This document shows, in pieces, positions 21,825-33,423 of a stretch of DNA of 64,000 nt (position 1 is its first letter; each line of letters starts with the position of its first letter). The notes under the pieces were generated by a model. It saw nothing but the letters and a program-made list of their open reading frames with translations. It did no database searches and was not told the origin of the DNA. The position numbers were made by a program, and so were the translations under genes. This DNA is from Neckera pumila (Eukaryota > Streptophyta > Bryopsida > Hypnales > Neckeraceae), in NCBI GenBank assembly GCA_963969595.1, contig OZ018409.1:36097282-36161281 (forward strand), written 5' to 3'.

Positions 21825-22394
21825 AGAACCCCAACCAAGCTAGCTACCAATCTAACCAGTTCGACCCAATTCCAATTCGACCGAAGTCACAGTCAATTTC
21901 AAAGGAGAATTCGAGCTATGCTTTATTTGGAACGAGCTTCCGAGTACATCAAACTGTATTCAAACCCTTGGAGCTCGAATTCTCAAGAATGGAGAGTGAG
22001 ACGACTCTCAAGACTGGAGAGATGGGGGCACGCACTGGACACACTACACTGCAGTTTATTTAACTATTTCCTGAATGACCAGATTTGAATGAGCAAATGA
22101 CGGTGTGCAACATCAGATTGATCTGGCTTGTTCCCACAAAGATTCTGAAATTCTGGGGTTATTGTTGGGATCTACAGGGTGCTCTGAAGGTCGAAAGGAC
22201 CGCAAGCAGGAGTGCGCCTGTGCGGAGATGATGAATGCCAAGGCTTGTCCAGGGAGGAAGCTTGAAGGTCTGCCATGTGTCGGTTTATTACCACATGGCG
22301 CAGGCTAAGAATGGATAAGGTAGGCGCCTATTTAAGAGCTGATAATTAATTTGGGAAAGTAAATTTTCCTTGAAATATTCCTTAAATGAGGCTG

Positions 22395-22422
22395 TTTGTT
22401 TTGTTTTGTTTTGTTTTGTTTG
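22395..22422. repeat. (TTTTG)n microsatellite
   Basis: About five tandem units of GTTTT. Confidence 0.95.
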
Positions 22423-22622
22423 TAGCGTGGACAACTTCCTGACCGTGTGTCCCCCGGCTGCGTGCTTGGTATTGTCGGAAAGCTCTTGCCGAGGAGGGGT
22501 GCACCGGCTTGGTTTCGTGGCGTTTGGAGCGGTGGTGCAAAAGTTATTGAATTTCAAAGTATATATTGATTAAAAAATTAGAAAATTACTTTTACTTTGA
22601 TTTTGGTGGCGTTCTTGCTACT

Positions 22623-22691
22623 GGGAGTGGAACCGGGAGTAGAATTGGGAGTAGAATTGGAAGTAGAACCAGGAGTGGAACCGGGAGTAGA
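22623..22691. repeat. 12-bp minisatellite, about 6 units
   Basis: Units follow GGGAGTRGAAYY (GGGAGTGGAACC, GGGAGTAGAATT and variants) in unbroken tandem order. Confidence 0.9.
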
Positions 22692-22770
22692 TGAAAAGTG
22701 GGCCAACGGCACAGGGTTACACTAGTATTCCTTGAAAGACGAATGGAATTGGCATCTAAGTTAACTCCCC

Positions 22771-23356
22771 TTAACCCCTAAAGTCCCATTGTCCCTACGG
22801 GGGACAAAATGGATTTTGGGCAGGTTCCTATGAGCTCAATTTTTAATGAAACTTTCTGAAACTTTCCCATAAGATAGAAAAACTTAGTAGCTTTTGGGGA
22901 ATGTAATTTTTATTTCAATCGGTGCCCGGGAGCAAAAGTTATGCCCAAATAAGCTCAAAACAGGGGAGAAGGGGCAGCAAAAAAATTTTGCAAAAAATTT
23001 AATTTAATTTTTTTAATTTTTTTTCCTTATAGATTATATTTTTGCCTATTTGGGAAGCTTTGATTCATTTCATTTGGACTTTTTATGAGAAAGTTATGGA
23101 CAGTCTTGTTTTTCGGGCAATGAGAGCATCTTCTTGAAAAAAACTTTTTCTTTCACTTTGAATGCTGATATCTTTCAATCCGTACGGTCAAACATCACAA
23201 AAAATTTTCTACATGATCTGTAAAAAGTGTAGTATAAGATCCTACGGTTATTTTCTAAAAAAAAATATTTTTTCTCATCTTTTAGATGAACGCAACAAAA
23301 GTAGCAGTTTTGAGTGATTTTTGACAGAAAAATGGCCTTGGGACTTTAGGGGTTAA
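22771..23356 (-). mobile_element. TTAA-CCC element C2 (piggyBac-like MITE)
   Basis: The ends are TTAACCCCTAAAGTCCCA and TGGGACTTTAGGGGTTAA apart from one or two bases, giving an almost perfect 18-bp inverted repeat including TTAA on both sides. The inside is non-coding and matches the right half of C1 in inverse orientation (for example GGACTTTTTATGAGAAAGTT and ATGGACAGTCTTG). Confidence 0.78.
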
Positions 23357-23392
23357 GGATCACGAGTGTAGATTTTGAACAACAAACACATC

Positions 23393-23695
23393 CATTAGAT
23401 GATATTTGGGGGTCTTGAAGGGCCATTTCAGGCCCGTTCCTTGATCTATACATATTTAGTGAACGCCGATATAGGTGTATCAGAATTTTTTTTTTCAAAA
23501 AAAAAGAAAAAATAAAAAATAATTTTTTTACCAAAATAACATTTTAAGCAATTTTTTTTTTTTTTTTTCAGAAAATGACGTGGCAGTCGATGTGCCATGT
23601 TAGCCAACTGTTGTAGTTGCGTTCCCACAGTCTGGGAACGCAGCAGACAGCAGGAGAACTTGGAGCCTTCTAAGACCCCTGAATCTCATTTAATG
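23393..23695 (+). mobile_element. CATTAG-family MITE, copy A6
   Basis: The left end CATTAGATGATATTTGGGGG is followed by TCTTGAAGGGCC; the right end is GAGCCTTCTAAGACCCCTGA and closes TTTAATG. The centre has AAAATGACGTGGCAG and TGTGCCATGTTAG, then GCGTTCCCACAGTCTGGGAA. It stands 36 bases from the TTAA element C2. Confidence 0.75.
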
Positions 23696-25324
23696 CTAAA
23701 CTCACCGAAATGCATTTTTTCATCCATCAACTTTTTTTGAAGATTCTTGTATAAATTCTTTAACATTTGTACAGTATGGATTATGAAGATTATACTATGC
23801 AAATATTCTATAATTCAAAAAGGTATCGGGAGGTCTAGCCTCAAAAAGTAACTTTTTTAGTTTAAAAAATGACCCTTCAAAAACGACTTGAATGTAAAAA
23901 TCATAAATACTCAATCTACAATCGATTTTAGAAGAAATTTTTAATTTCTGGTTCCAAATTTTATTAAAAATATTGTTTTGCATATTTGTTGATTTAATTG
24001 GATAGATGTGATCTATAAATCATGTTTTACAACTTTTGTTTGAGAGTCATCATTAAAATATAGTTCTAAGTTGCATTTTATAATAGATCTTCACAATTTG
24101 GAAATTTGGATGACTCCCTATACTTTAGGGATTAATCCAAGTCATTTTAGTTTTTTTGTGGAATTTGTTTGAAGTTGAAATGTATTGGTCTCTAAAAGTG
24201 TCCACCTCCTGAAATGTACACTATATATACATTGCAAGCAATGAGAAAGCAAAATATACCTTTGTATTAGAAAACACTTTTAGAGCCCAAGCACTTTATG
24301 GGTCTTCTACCTTAAGGTAGACTACGAGTTCCTAAGAATGTAGCCTAATGGGACATTTTGTGGTAATTTGATTTGTAAGTATAAAAGGTACAATATGGTT
24401 TGAAAGGCAAAAAAATTGTTTAACACTTGAAAAGACGAGACCTATCACTAAGGTAATTTGCCTAGAATGATTTGATTTTAGATCAATGGATGCCTTTTTT
24501 ATTTCTACAAAAATTTGGAAAGTCATTCATCCAAGCACTTTTTGGCCCCAATGTCTTTATATGGTAAAATGTGAATGGATGAAAAGGTGGGGTTTGGGTT
24601 ATCATTGTGGTTAAAATGTAGCCTTACAATATATTATACAATAAATTCTTTAGAACAAAAGTTACAATATGGTACAAGGCTATGATTTTGCTTCAAAATG
24701 TTCTAAAGGATGCATTCACACCACACAAAGGTGATGAAAAGGTGGGCTATGAATTACTACCTTGTCCCAACCTTCACAACAAAGCATATTTGTGGCAAGA
24801 CCTGAAGTGACTTCAAAGCTATACAAGAGATTAGGTGAATAAAAACAAGGAGTACCAAGTAGATAGGGGACCTTAGTATTCTATTTGAGATGAAGCGGGT
24901 GATACATCATATATACTTAGAAATCTAATGAGAGAACATAAAGATTCAAGTTGTGGGCCAAAAATTATGGCTCCTTAAAATTAGAAGTGTCTAAGTTGTG
25001 AATCCAAGGTGTGGGACATGGGGACATGGGAGTGGTAGTTCTAAAAGGAATCCTTCATCAAAATAGGGCATGTCACATATTGTTGGGGGTTAAGGTTAAG
25101 GATTACAATATAATAAAGAAGTTTCTTTTTTAGAGATTTCTTTTTGGGGAGCATTGCTCTTATATAGTGCTATACAGTAGTATCATTCAAAAAATAACCT
25201 TGATTATAAGGCTCATATCTTCAATACAAATTAAATATTTGTTATTGGTTTACAATTGGAAGTTTTCACAACAATTTCAAAGGTAAGCTAGTCAATTTCC
25301 ACCAACTGCTCAATTCCATCATCC
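23696..25324. other. Intergenic, nothing recognised
   Basis: AT-rich, no supported coding region and no clear element ends. Confidence 0.5.
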
Positions 25325-25690
25325 TACTTCTAGTCCCAATTCCATCCAAAAACCCATCCAAATCCAAATCTGTTCATTTTTTGACAAATGCCAACAAAAT
25401 TACTACATTAATGCCAACAAGGGGTAATGTGCCAATCTTTTGATGATGAACACTTAAATACCATTGAATACATGGGAGGGCAATTATGGGTTGTTTATAG
25501 GATGTTCATGACTCCATTCTACAAGCAATTTGGTAATATTAGGACATACCACTTCAAAAACTCACTACAAATTACAATTTTAATTGAAAAAAATATAATT
25601 CCACTTGCATTTGATTTGTGAAAGGAGCACACTTTAGAAAAATATGTGCCCCTCTTGGAGAGGGCCCAAGATGCTCAGATTGCTAATCAG
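25325..25690 (+). repeat. Dispersed repeat G, copy 1, with possible coding remnant
   Basis: This is about 80% similar by eye to 43450-43810. Shared blocks include CATCCAAATCCA, TTTTTTGACAAA, GGTTGTTTATAGGA and TATGTGCCCCTCTTGGA. One frame of copy 1 is open for 64 codons (25427-25621) and copy 2 breaks that frame, so any protein is decayed. The fragment was not recognised. Confidence 0.6.
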
Positions 25691-26517
25691 GGTGGTAATA
25701 ATCTTTTCTACCCTAGTTGATTAGTTGAAGACTACACCATCAATTTTGGCAATGATGTGGCAAACTTCGAAATTATCCCAACTAGAGGTGAAATGCGATC
25801 AATATTTAGCTACTGAAGTGGCTTTCGTTCTAAGACCACTCCGTCTTGGCGATTACAGCAGCAATAGTTTCAACTTCTTGTTTTCTGCACAATGATCCAT
25901 GCTCAGCCTAGGTCCAACAAATAGGTGCCCACTGAAGTATGTCCACCTTGAAAATATTGCCGTAACTAATTCTACGCTAGGTTGCTTCAAAATTGCACAA
26001 AATCTTGTTTAGGAGAATGCCATAATAATATTCAATTCATCCTCCCCCATGCACAAGTCCCTAAAGAGGAGCAATCCAGTCATCGACCCAATACATGATA
26101 ACAGAAATCAACGAGAATCCAACGAGCAAGTACAAATAACCATGAAAAATCACTGATTCACTTAGTAGTCAGAATGCAAATCACATGATGGTTGCCTTCT
26201 GCATCTGCTGCTGCTACTACTACCTACATAAGCATAAAACTCAGCGAATCTGCAACGTTCCGTTGGTGTGGAGAAAACTGGTTATTGTTTACAGAGAACC
26301 AGCCCCTCTCGTCTAGCAGCAAGTGTTACAGGAGGTTAAACATCCAACCAAGTGATGGCATAACCCAGTAGTCTCGGGACGCCAGAACATCCAGCAGGCA
26401 CACCTCTTATGTACACATAAACAAATATAAACTTCCGAAGGCAACAGAAAATCGAAGGAATCTACTGCTACGAGTGAGTCCCCAAGCAGACAAACCTGTA
26501 CTGCAAACAGGAAGAGC
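25691..26517. other. 3' flank of the FLOE-like gene
   Basis: The stretch closest to 26517 presumably holds the 3' untranslated region of the minus-strand gene. No other gene is seen. Confidence 0.4.
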
Positions 26518-28750
26518 TCAACCCCTTTGGAACCAGCTTTTGGGCTGATTCGGTCCCGCTTCCCCGTTCATCAACTTGTCCAGCACAATGTTCAGATCCA
26601 CAGACTGACCGTTCTCGGTGAGTCTCCGCACCACTGCCCTGACTTGGTCCTTGGAGAATCCCATCACTGCCACTTTGTCAATCACTTCATCAACAGAGAG
26701 ACGGTTGGTTGACAGAGGGGTACCACCGGAGGGTGCAGCTTGTCCTTCACGCTCCCTTCCAGTTGGCATGGCGTGCTGTACAGGTTGTGAGGACGGTAAC
26801 CGCGGGTAGCCTCCTGATCCACTGCTTGGAGCTGATGGAGCTTGCTGCCCAGTTCGGTACCCTGGGTTTGAGTAGCCAGGTGGTGGCCCTCCCATCTGCT
26901 GCTCCTGTCGCTGCTCATAAACAGCCGCTTGATGTCGACCTTGAGGTTGATAAGAAGGCAACAACCCGGACTGGTCATACATTGGCGGTCCTGTAGGTGG
27001 AGGAGGCCCCTGCTGTGGTCGATTTCCGTAAGGTGGCGGAACCTCTTGACCAAATTGACCAGATTGTCCCTTATATGGCCCTTGCGGAGATCCTCCGTAG
27101 AGTGCAAGCTCATTTGGGTGAGCAAAGGCATGAGAATGTGGAGGCAGGGGTGGAGGAGGAGGTGGACCCTGCTGTTGTTGCTGTTGCTGCTGCTGCTGCT
27201 GGCCATAGAACTGTTGGGGAGGAGGAGGACCTCCTTGTTGAGGAGGAGGAGGAGGGCCAACTTGTTGTGGAGGCGGATAATGCGACTCTGGATGGCCAGC
27301 AGGAGGAGGTGGTGGTGGTGGAGCAAGTCCTACCAACTGGGGAGGCACCATGTAAGGAGGTGGAGGAGGGTGGTGAGGGTGGTTGGGATGGTGAGGGGCA
27401 TAAGATGGAGTCTCTGGCAGTTGAGGTGCGCGTGGCGACGGTGGTGGTGGTGGTTCCAGAGATGGTTGGTTGTGGCCTACAGATGCTGAATTGCTCTCCT
27501 CACTTAGGTGAAGCTTCCTGATGTTCGCCTGTGTTTCCACAACCTCCTGCTTCGTTCGCAAGTCCTGTATACCACGTTGAACCTGCCAAAAATACAACAA
27601 TACTCAAACTTAAGTTCTAACACTCCAAATGCTCTTTCAAGTTTCTGAGATGATTTTAACACAGAACTCATAGAAATAGCCGTATAAATTCAAAAGAAAC
27701 ATCAGATAACAAAAGCAATATCAAATTCATGGGAACAAAAGATTCTCAGAGGCACAAAATTACCCAAAAACATCAGATTACATCGGAAAATAATTTTCAC
27801 AGGAGCAGAAATTACACAGAAACATCAGATTCACAAAAACACCAGATTGTTGCATACTGCATACCTCAGAGAGAATGGTCTCAATGAGCAAGAGCTTCCC
27901 CCCTGCGGCCCCTTGATTCTTCTCCGCTCCGCCCCTGAAGTCCGTGACCATCTGCTCCAACCGACGAGTCGACGACTCCAACTGACCGATGCGCCCCGTC
28001 ACGGATTCCATCATAATCATCATCGAATCCAAGTACTTCTTCATGGTCTGCTCCACTGCGGCGACAGTCGCAGCTTCGGCACTACTGCTATTCCCACGCT
28101 CCTGTCGAGCAGGAGGGTTCTCCACAAACGACGGAATCGGCAGATGTTGCCGTGAGCCCTGCGTTACACCATCAACAACAGATCATGACAAATCCTCATC
28201 AATCAACCCTCCGACACCACAAAAATTCACGGAAAGAACACAATCCAAACGGCTTCCATAAACATGTTCAATTTCTAGGGTTCTACCACAAGGAATCTCT
28301 CGCGATCCACAGAATTCGGAGTCCACTCAAACCCCAACCAAATTAGGGTTACACCGACAATACGAAACCCCACAAAAGAATTTAAGGCCGACCGTCAATT
28401 ACCTGGAATGGAGGACCAGTGGAATACGACGACACCACGGGCGCCATCCCTGGCGTCTTCTCCTCGCCATTGCTCACGACGCTCCCACCATAGGAGCTCG
28501 AATTATTGCTCTGCTGAAAGTCGTAACTCGGAAGCAGCGGCTCCTCGTTCCTGGAATCAAACGCCTGCTGCTCAAACTGCGGGTGATGCGGCTGCTGCTG
28601 CTGGTCCTGCGACTGCTGCGACTGCTGTTGGTGTTTATTGGCATTCGCCATAGCCGTGCTGGACAGCAAATCATAGAAGGCGTCGTCCTGCAACCCTCCT
28701 CCGCCTCCGCCTCCTTGCTGCTTCTGATAGTCCATCTTGTCTACCAGCAT
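26518..28750 (-). CDS. FLOE: FLOE-type protein (DUF1421, prion-like low-complexity)
   Basis: Three exons, in coding order 28750-28403, 28158-27865 and 27582-26518, all with GT..AG junctions at phase 0, give about 568 aa. Layout: an N-terminal Gln/Asn/Ser-rich segment (residues 1-116) with a poly-Gly run; a predicted coiled coil around 150-190 (EQTMKKYLDSMM to RRLEQMV); a long Gln/Pro/Ser/His-rich region (about 230-500) with poly-Pro and a poly-Gln run of 11; then the DUF1421 domain at about 508-553 (LSVDEVIDKVAVMGFSKDQV), which resembles a UBA fold. This order is that of Arabidopsis FLOE1, which forms hydration-dependent condensates that act on seed germination (established knowledge; the role here is inference). 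A second in-frame ATG five codons in (28735) is also possible. Confidence 0.9.
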
Positions 28751-28886
28751 CAGATACTCGCCCCCTCCTATCTTTACCGAATACGCAAATCCCCAAACTC
28801 AAAAAAGCTAGAAAAAGAGACTCGCAAACGCAACCCAGAAGCACCCAAACTCAAAACCTGACGGGGAAATTAATCTCGAGAGCTTG

Positions 28887-28895
28887 AAACCCTAA
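28887..28895 (+). promoter_or_regulatory. telo-box (AAACCCTAA) upstream of the FLOE-like gene
   Basis: AAACCCTAA lies about 140 bases before the start codon. Telo-boxes are common in plant promoters and 5' leaders of growth-related genes. A single copy can occur by chance, so the role is only suggested. Confidence 0.35.
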
Positions 28896-29183
28896 GAGAC
28901 GGAACCCATCTGTGAAATATCTGGAACTGGTGTGATGAGCAATTGGTGATGAAGAGCTATGGCGATGCTACTTGTGACGGTGCGATGGATTGAAGTGATT
29001 GTCGGTTGTGGCGGAATCGTGGGGATGACTCCACGGCGAGTGAAGGGGCTGAGGAAGCAAGGAGGGTGCTTCCAGGGGCTTGTCGACGAGAAGCTTTTAC
29101 TTTAAAGTAGGGAAGGGTGGGAGCCGGAAGGCAGAGCCCGTCCTACGAATCTCTCTTAGCCGTAAGGCTTGGCTGTTTTGGAG

Positions 29184-29628
29184 TAAGGTAAAAGACCCCA
29201 TTGCGGTCAGAATTAGGAGTGTGCACTCATACCATTACTGAAATTTTTCAAATTTTTTTCCACACAAAGATAAGTGTGAGAGACAATGGAGACATTTGAA
29301 ATTATATTTTTTGGACCAAGTATGAATTAGTTCTGAATTTTTAAAGTGATCAGCTCATAGGGGTTTGTAGGCTACCTTATGACCAACAAAATCTGATTCC
29401 AATATAGTCATCTTCCTACCCAATGCAGTCACAACATTTTCAAATATGGAAGACCTACATATTCAATTTTTAAAAAGAATTTTACACTGAAAAGTTGGAA
29501 GTACCTATTAAGGTCACTAATTACTCCATAACTACCATGTAAGGCATTGATTGTAGTTTGAAAAACCGCAATAGGGTCATTAGGTGTCCATCATGGGCAA
29601 TTTGACCGCAATGGGGTCTTTTACCTTA
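29184..29628 (+). mobile_element. MITE with 25-bp inverted ends in the FLOE promoter
   Basis: The left end TAAGGTAAAAGACCCCATTG continues CGGTCA; the right end, read inversely, is identical over about 26 bases. A TA at each tip may be the target duplication. Inside is non-coding, and a decayed copy occupies 1-330. The element sits about 430 bases upstream of the FLOE-like start codon. Confidence 0.75.
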
Positions 29629-29671
29629 TCTAGTTACCTTTTTTTTGATGCAATGCTTCTCCCATTTGTTA

Positions 29672-30313
29672 TTAACCCCTAAATGCCGGAGGCACCAAAT
29701 TTTGGTGTTGATAGTACTTTGAAGTTAATAAAACCTAACCAAATTGCTATCTTTAGAAGTTTATATTTTTGAAAAATCCTTTTTAAGGTCTAGTTTTAGC
29801 ATCAAAAATCCAATTTTGAAAATGATTGATTATGTTTTTTCTATTCAAGATTTTGTGCAAAGATGTCCATTGCAATCTTAACTTTCCGTAGTATTGAGGG
29901 CTCTTGGAAATGAACCCCAAATACACTAAATCTTGGAGGAAAAATCACATTAGAAAGTCATTTAAAAAAGTTGTAGAGTAGATTTGGAGACGCCATAAAT
30001 TGCATGTTAGGTCTTTTAACCTCATATTTTTTTGGTGACCAACTTTTTAGATTTGACATACATTAAGAGAATTGAAAGACTTCAAATCACTTTCATAATA
30101 TTAGCACCCTTATAATCAAACATTATAATCTTTCAATCCATAAGTGATATTCTTGTGCTTTCTTTTCTATGTGATCTCTAACATGTCTAGTTTGAATTTG
30201 TATAGTTATGATTCAAAAAAAATTGATACAACTTATCAAAAATGTTGGCTTTTTGTTCAATTTAGAGCAAATTTCTAGAAGCTCAAAAAAGGCCTTGAGC
30301 ACTTAGGGGTTGA
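29672..30313 (+). mobile_element. TTAA-CCC element C3 (piggyBac-like MITE)
   Basis: The element starts TTAACCCCTAAATGCCGGAG and ends GAGCACTTAGGGGTTGA (final TTAA mutated to TTGA). It is 642 bp and non-coding. Its whole length aligns, inverted, with the two outer parts of the interrupted copy at 57335-60928. Confidence 0.75.
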
Positions 30314-30689
30314 AAAAAAAATACATCCTATGCTAGGTGAAATTTGTCCTCTACGGGGTAATTTTGAAAAAAAGCCTCCTAGTTTGTGCCATGTTTATTC
30401 TAAGTTTTTCACCTCTTTTGTAGTAGCTAATTTGGAGCCTTTGATTTCCAAATTTTATCATGTGATAGTAAATAAAAAAATTCTTTTATTTTTTCCATGG
30501 ATAAATTTGTCCAGTAGGGTCCACTTTATAGGATGGATATAGCATCCTGCAAGTGGACATAACGTTGTTATTTCATCCCCCCAGTTGGAGGTATGATTCC
30601 CCCCTAGATCCCGGGGGTGGGGGTGGGGTATTCAGTTATAATCTCACAAACGAGATTGATTGTGTTGGGAGAGTTGTTAGAGTTGGGGA

Positions 30690-30711
30690 GGGGGGGGGGG
30701 GGGGGGGGGGG
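30690..30711 (+). repeat. Poly-G run of 22 bases
   Basis: An uninterrupted G tract, preceded by GGGGA. Eighty bases upstream (30609-30626) is GGGGGTGGGGGTGGGG, so the area is a G-quadruplex candidate. The true length of such runs is often misjudged in assemblies. No gene lies between 30314 and 31023. Confidence 0.9.
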
Positions 30712-31672
30712 CATATTTAGTAACTTGGCCATCCTCAAACATTTGGCGAATTAAAGTCAACAAAGTAGAATACTAGTGGTGAATTGTAGTTGAAAAGGCC
30801 GTATTTTTTTCTTCATTCAGTGAATTAAAACGCAATTGGGCTCCTGATTTTGGAGAGAGCAACAGGAAACCTCCAACAAAAGTTAACAAGGTTATGAAAA
30901 TTGTGATCTTTGATTGGTCATAATGATGCTATTTATTCTTTAAAATATAGAGAGTATGGATATAATAATCAGCTATACTATATGAGACTTTGTTCTTGAA
31001 GAGTTGATTGGTTTTCAAGTAATCATTATAAGAAACTCGTGTTTTTTTTTATCCCTGGATTCTGCGTGTTGATGGCGTGACTGGTGTTTTGAAATGTCTA
31101 CGTGGACGTCCAAAAAATTGCGTTGTTCAAGACTCGGGTTTGACATCAGATTTGACGTCGGACATCAGCATACTGGGGGACCAAATGTCTAAAAACAATG
31201 GGTCAACAGGGGCCTCAAAGGTCGCCATGTGGCTGCCACTTAAGCGCCGTATGTGCATGAGTAGCCTTGTAGGAAATATTTTCATCCATTTTTGGCCATG
31301 ATGTGGCATCCAACAAGGATTATGTGGCATGCCGCTTCAGCATATTTTTTTGTTGTCTAAGAATTTTCTTACTATCTTTGAAGATGTCAATATAGACATC
31401 TGTACGTTTTCTGAGACATCAACTCAAACATCCAGACGTTTTCATAGACGTATTTTGAAACATCACCTTAGACGTCCAAATTTCTTGTGACATTAATGTA
31501 AACATCTACTTTTCATCATGAATACCTTTAGCAATGTTTGGTATGATCTAGGAGAACAAAATGATGTCACATTAAACATTTATGGAATGAATGGACTATT
31601 CGGCATGATGTTAATATGGATAGTCTCACATGTTTCATATGATGTCCACATGCATGTCATAATGTCCAATAT

Positions 31673-31755
31673 AATATGTCATACATAGTACACCATACAT
31701 TATATATCATACATCAAATATCATACATAATACACCGTACAAAATACATCCTAAT
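31673..31755. repeat. Degenerate short tandem repeat (CATACATNATACACC)
   Basis: About five imperfect units built on CATACAT and ACACCATACA, inside the CACTA-like element. Confidence 0.6.
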
Positions 31756-31820
31756 TGACAATTATGTCACATGGCTTCAAAAGCCACTTGATGTGAGTTT
31801 ATGGAGGGGAGAAGACAGGC

Positions 31821-32410
31821 TCTTTATACAAGTGGAGTGGTAGATGGGAAGACAAACTATATAGGACATTGAAAACATTGGATTTAAATTTTTGTGGAGC
31901 AGCATACAGACGTCCAATAGGATGTTTTTTGCATGTCTCAAAGGCCGCTCTGATGACGTCTCCGCAGACGTTGTGACTATGTTTCTTAAAGCATCTAAAA
32001 CTCTACAAAAACGTCCAAGAAAACTTCTCAATGTTTTATAAGATGTCTCTAGTGACATCTCTACGCCTATTTAGACATCTCCAATACAAGTGTAGAAAAT
32101 GCAAAAATGGGTTATGTATACAAGTGGAGTGGTTGAGGGGAAGACAAACTATATGAGACATTGAAAACACTAGATTTAAATTTTGATAGAGCAGCATACA
32201 GACGTTCAATAGGATGTTTTTTGTATGTCTCAAAGGCTGCTCTAATGATATCTCCATAGACGTTATACCGATTGTGATTATGTTTTCTAAAACATCTAGA
32301 AGTCTACAAAATGTCCAAGAAAACATCTCAACATTTTCTAAGATTTCTCTAGTGACATCTCTACATCTACTTAGACATCTCCAAAATAAGTGTGGAAAAC
32401 GCAAAGAGAC
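31821..32410. repeat. ~295-bp tandem duplication within the CACTA-like element
   Basis: Two adjacent copies, 31821-32110 and 32113-32410, both contain ACAAGTGGAGTGG, AAGACAAACTATAT, AGACGTYCAATAGGATGTTT and CTAGTGACATCTCTAC. The offset drifts from 292 to 300 bases because of small indels. Confidence 0.85.
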
Positions 32411-32894
32411 AGCCCCATTATGTTGACGTGGCATGCCACATCAGCATAAATTTATGCCATGTCAACTAATTTACATCTCGCATGCCACATCATATGCCAC
32501 GTCATCTTATTTTCTCCAAAAGCTGCCCGGAGGTTGCCCAATCCCTTTTTTTTAACCTTGGCCAGACTTTTATCCAAGGAAAAAGTAATTTTTAGAAAAT
32601 TACCCTTTTTGAAATTTTTCCCCCAAAGCTGACGTGGCCATCCATGTTTTTGCGGACACCTTATTAGACATCAGTGAATCCTTAAAAATGTCATCAAAAA
32701 TCTCAATGTCCTTGGTAACACCAAATGATTCCATTCAAATTTTTCGCAGTCATCTGGAACATCCTTGGAAATTTACCCTAAACTGCAATCCTCTTTTTTA
32801 ACGTCTTGATGTCTCAGTGGATATAGTATGTTAGGCCTTGGACATTGCATGTTTTTGGATAGACTTATAAAAAAACACGGGTTTTTATATAGTG

Positions 32895-33420
32895 AACATA
32901 GCCAATGATTTTTTTTCTGGCAAAATTGCTGCAAAAGCTACCTCTATTGTGATACCCCTCTAAATAGTTTTGAATGAGGTGATCAAAGGACAACAAAAGG
33001 ATTACTATTCTCTAAAATAAATTCTTCAGGTAGCTACTAGAACTTCTTTGGTATAGTTGCCATTGATGCAAAGCTTCTTCCATTGCTATCTAAAGCAAAA
33101 AAATGGAAAAGAACTCTAGTCTAATTGGTCCAATGTGAATGAAAAGTTCATTTCTTCAAGACCTTATACCAATAAGTGTAGAAGATGATTATGGATGAAA
33201 TATCATTCATTCATCCAATTACACATACATTTCATTCAAGTGTAGTGATATCTCTCTACTTTGAATTTTGTAGAAAGTATTTGACCATTTCATCTATTTG
33301 AAGTTGAAAATATTTGCAAAATATTCTAGTGTTTTTCTTCTACAATTATGACTAGGCACAAAAATTGCAACAAATAAACTTACTTGTAAAGAACATGCAT
33401 AATAAACTAAGATGGCATTA
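32895..33420. other. Intergenic, nothing recognised
   Basis: AT-rich spacer between the CACTA-like element and the foldback element. Confidence 0.5.
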
Positions 33421-33423
33421 TAA

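Larger units (their letters stand above)
21825..22770. other. Upstream region of the GH2 gene with simple repeats
   Basis: Presumed 5' untranslated and promoter sequence of the minus-strand gene starting at 21824. It is less AT-rich than the surroundings. It holds a TTTTG pentamer repeat and a 12-bp minisatellite (listed separately). An open frame at 22105-22308 shows no recognisable domain and is not called. Confidence 0.4.
31024..32894. mobile_element. Non-autonomous CACTA-like (En/Spm) transposon
   Basis: The left end CATTATAAGAAACTCGTGTT and the right end, read inversely (CACTATATAAAAACCCGTGT), are matching terminal repeats of the CACTA type, followed by T runs on both sides. Flanking bases are AAT and AAC, a plausible 3-bp target duplication with one change. 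Both flanks inside the ends are dense in GACGTC, AGACATCT and AGATGTC motifs in both orientations, as expected of the subterminal transposase-binding repeats of this superfamily. No transposase frame is present in the 1.87 kb. Confidence 0.7.

Noticed and set aside
22105..22308. 67-codon Cys-containing plus-strand frame
   Set aside because: It is short and unrecognised and lies in the upstream region of the GH2 gene beside simple repeats; a random frame is as likely.
26682..27521. Long open frames on both strands across the third exon of the FLOE-like gene (170-214 codons)
   Set aside because: They are shadows of repetitive Pro/Gln codons: Leu-, Val- or Arg-rich products without domains, while the minus frame carries DUF1421.
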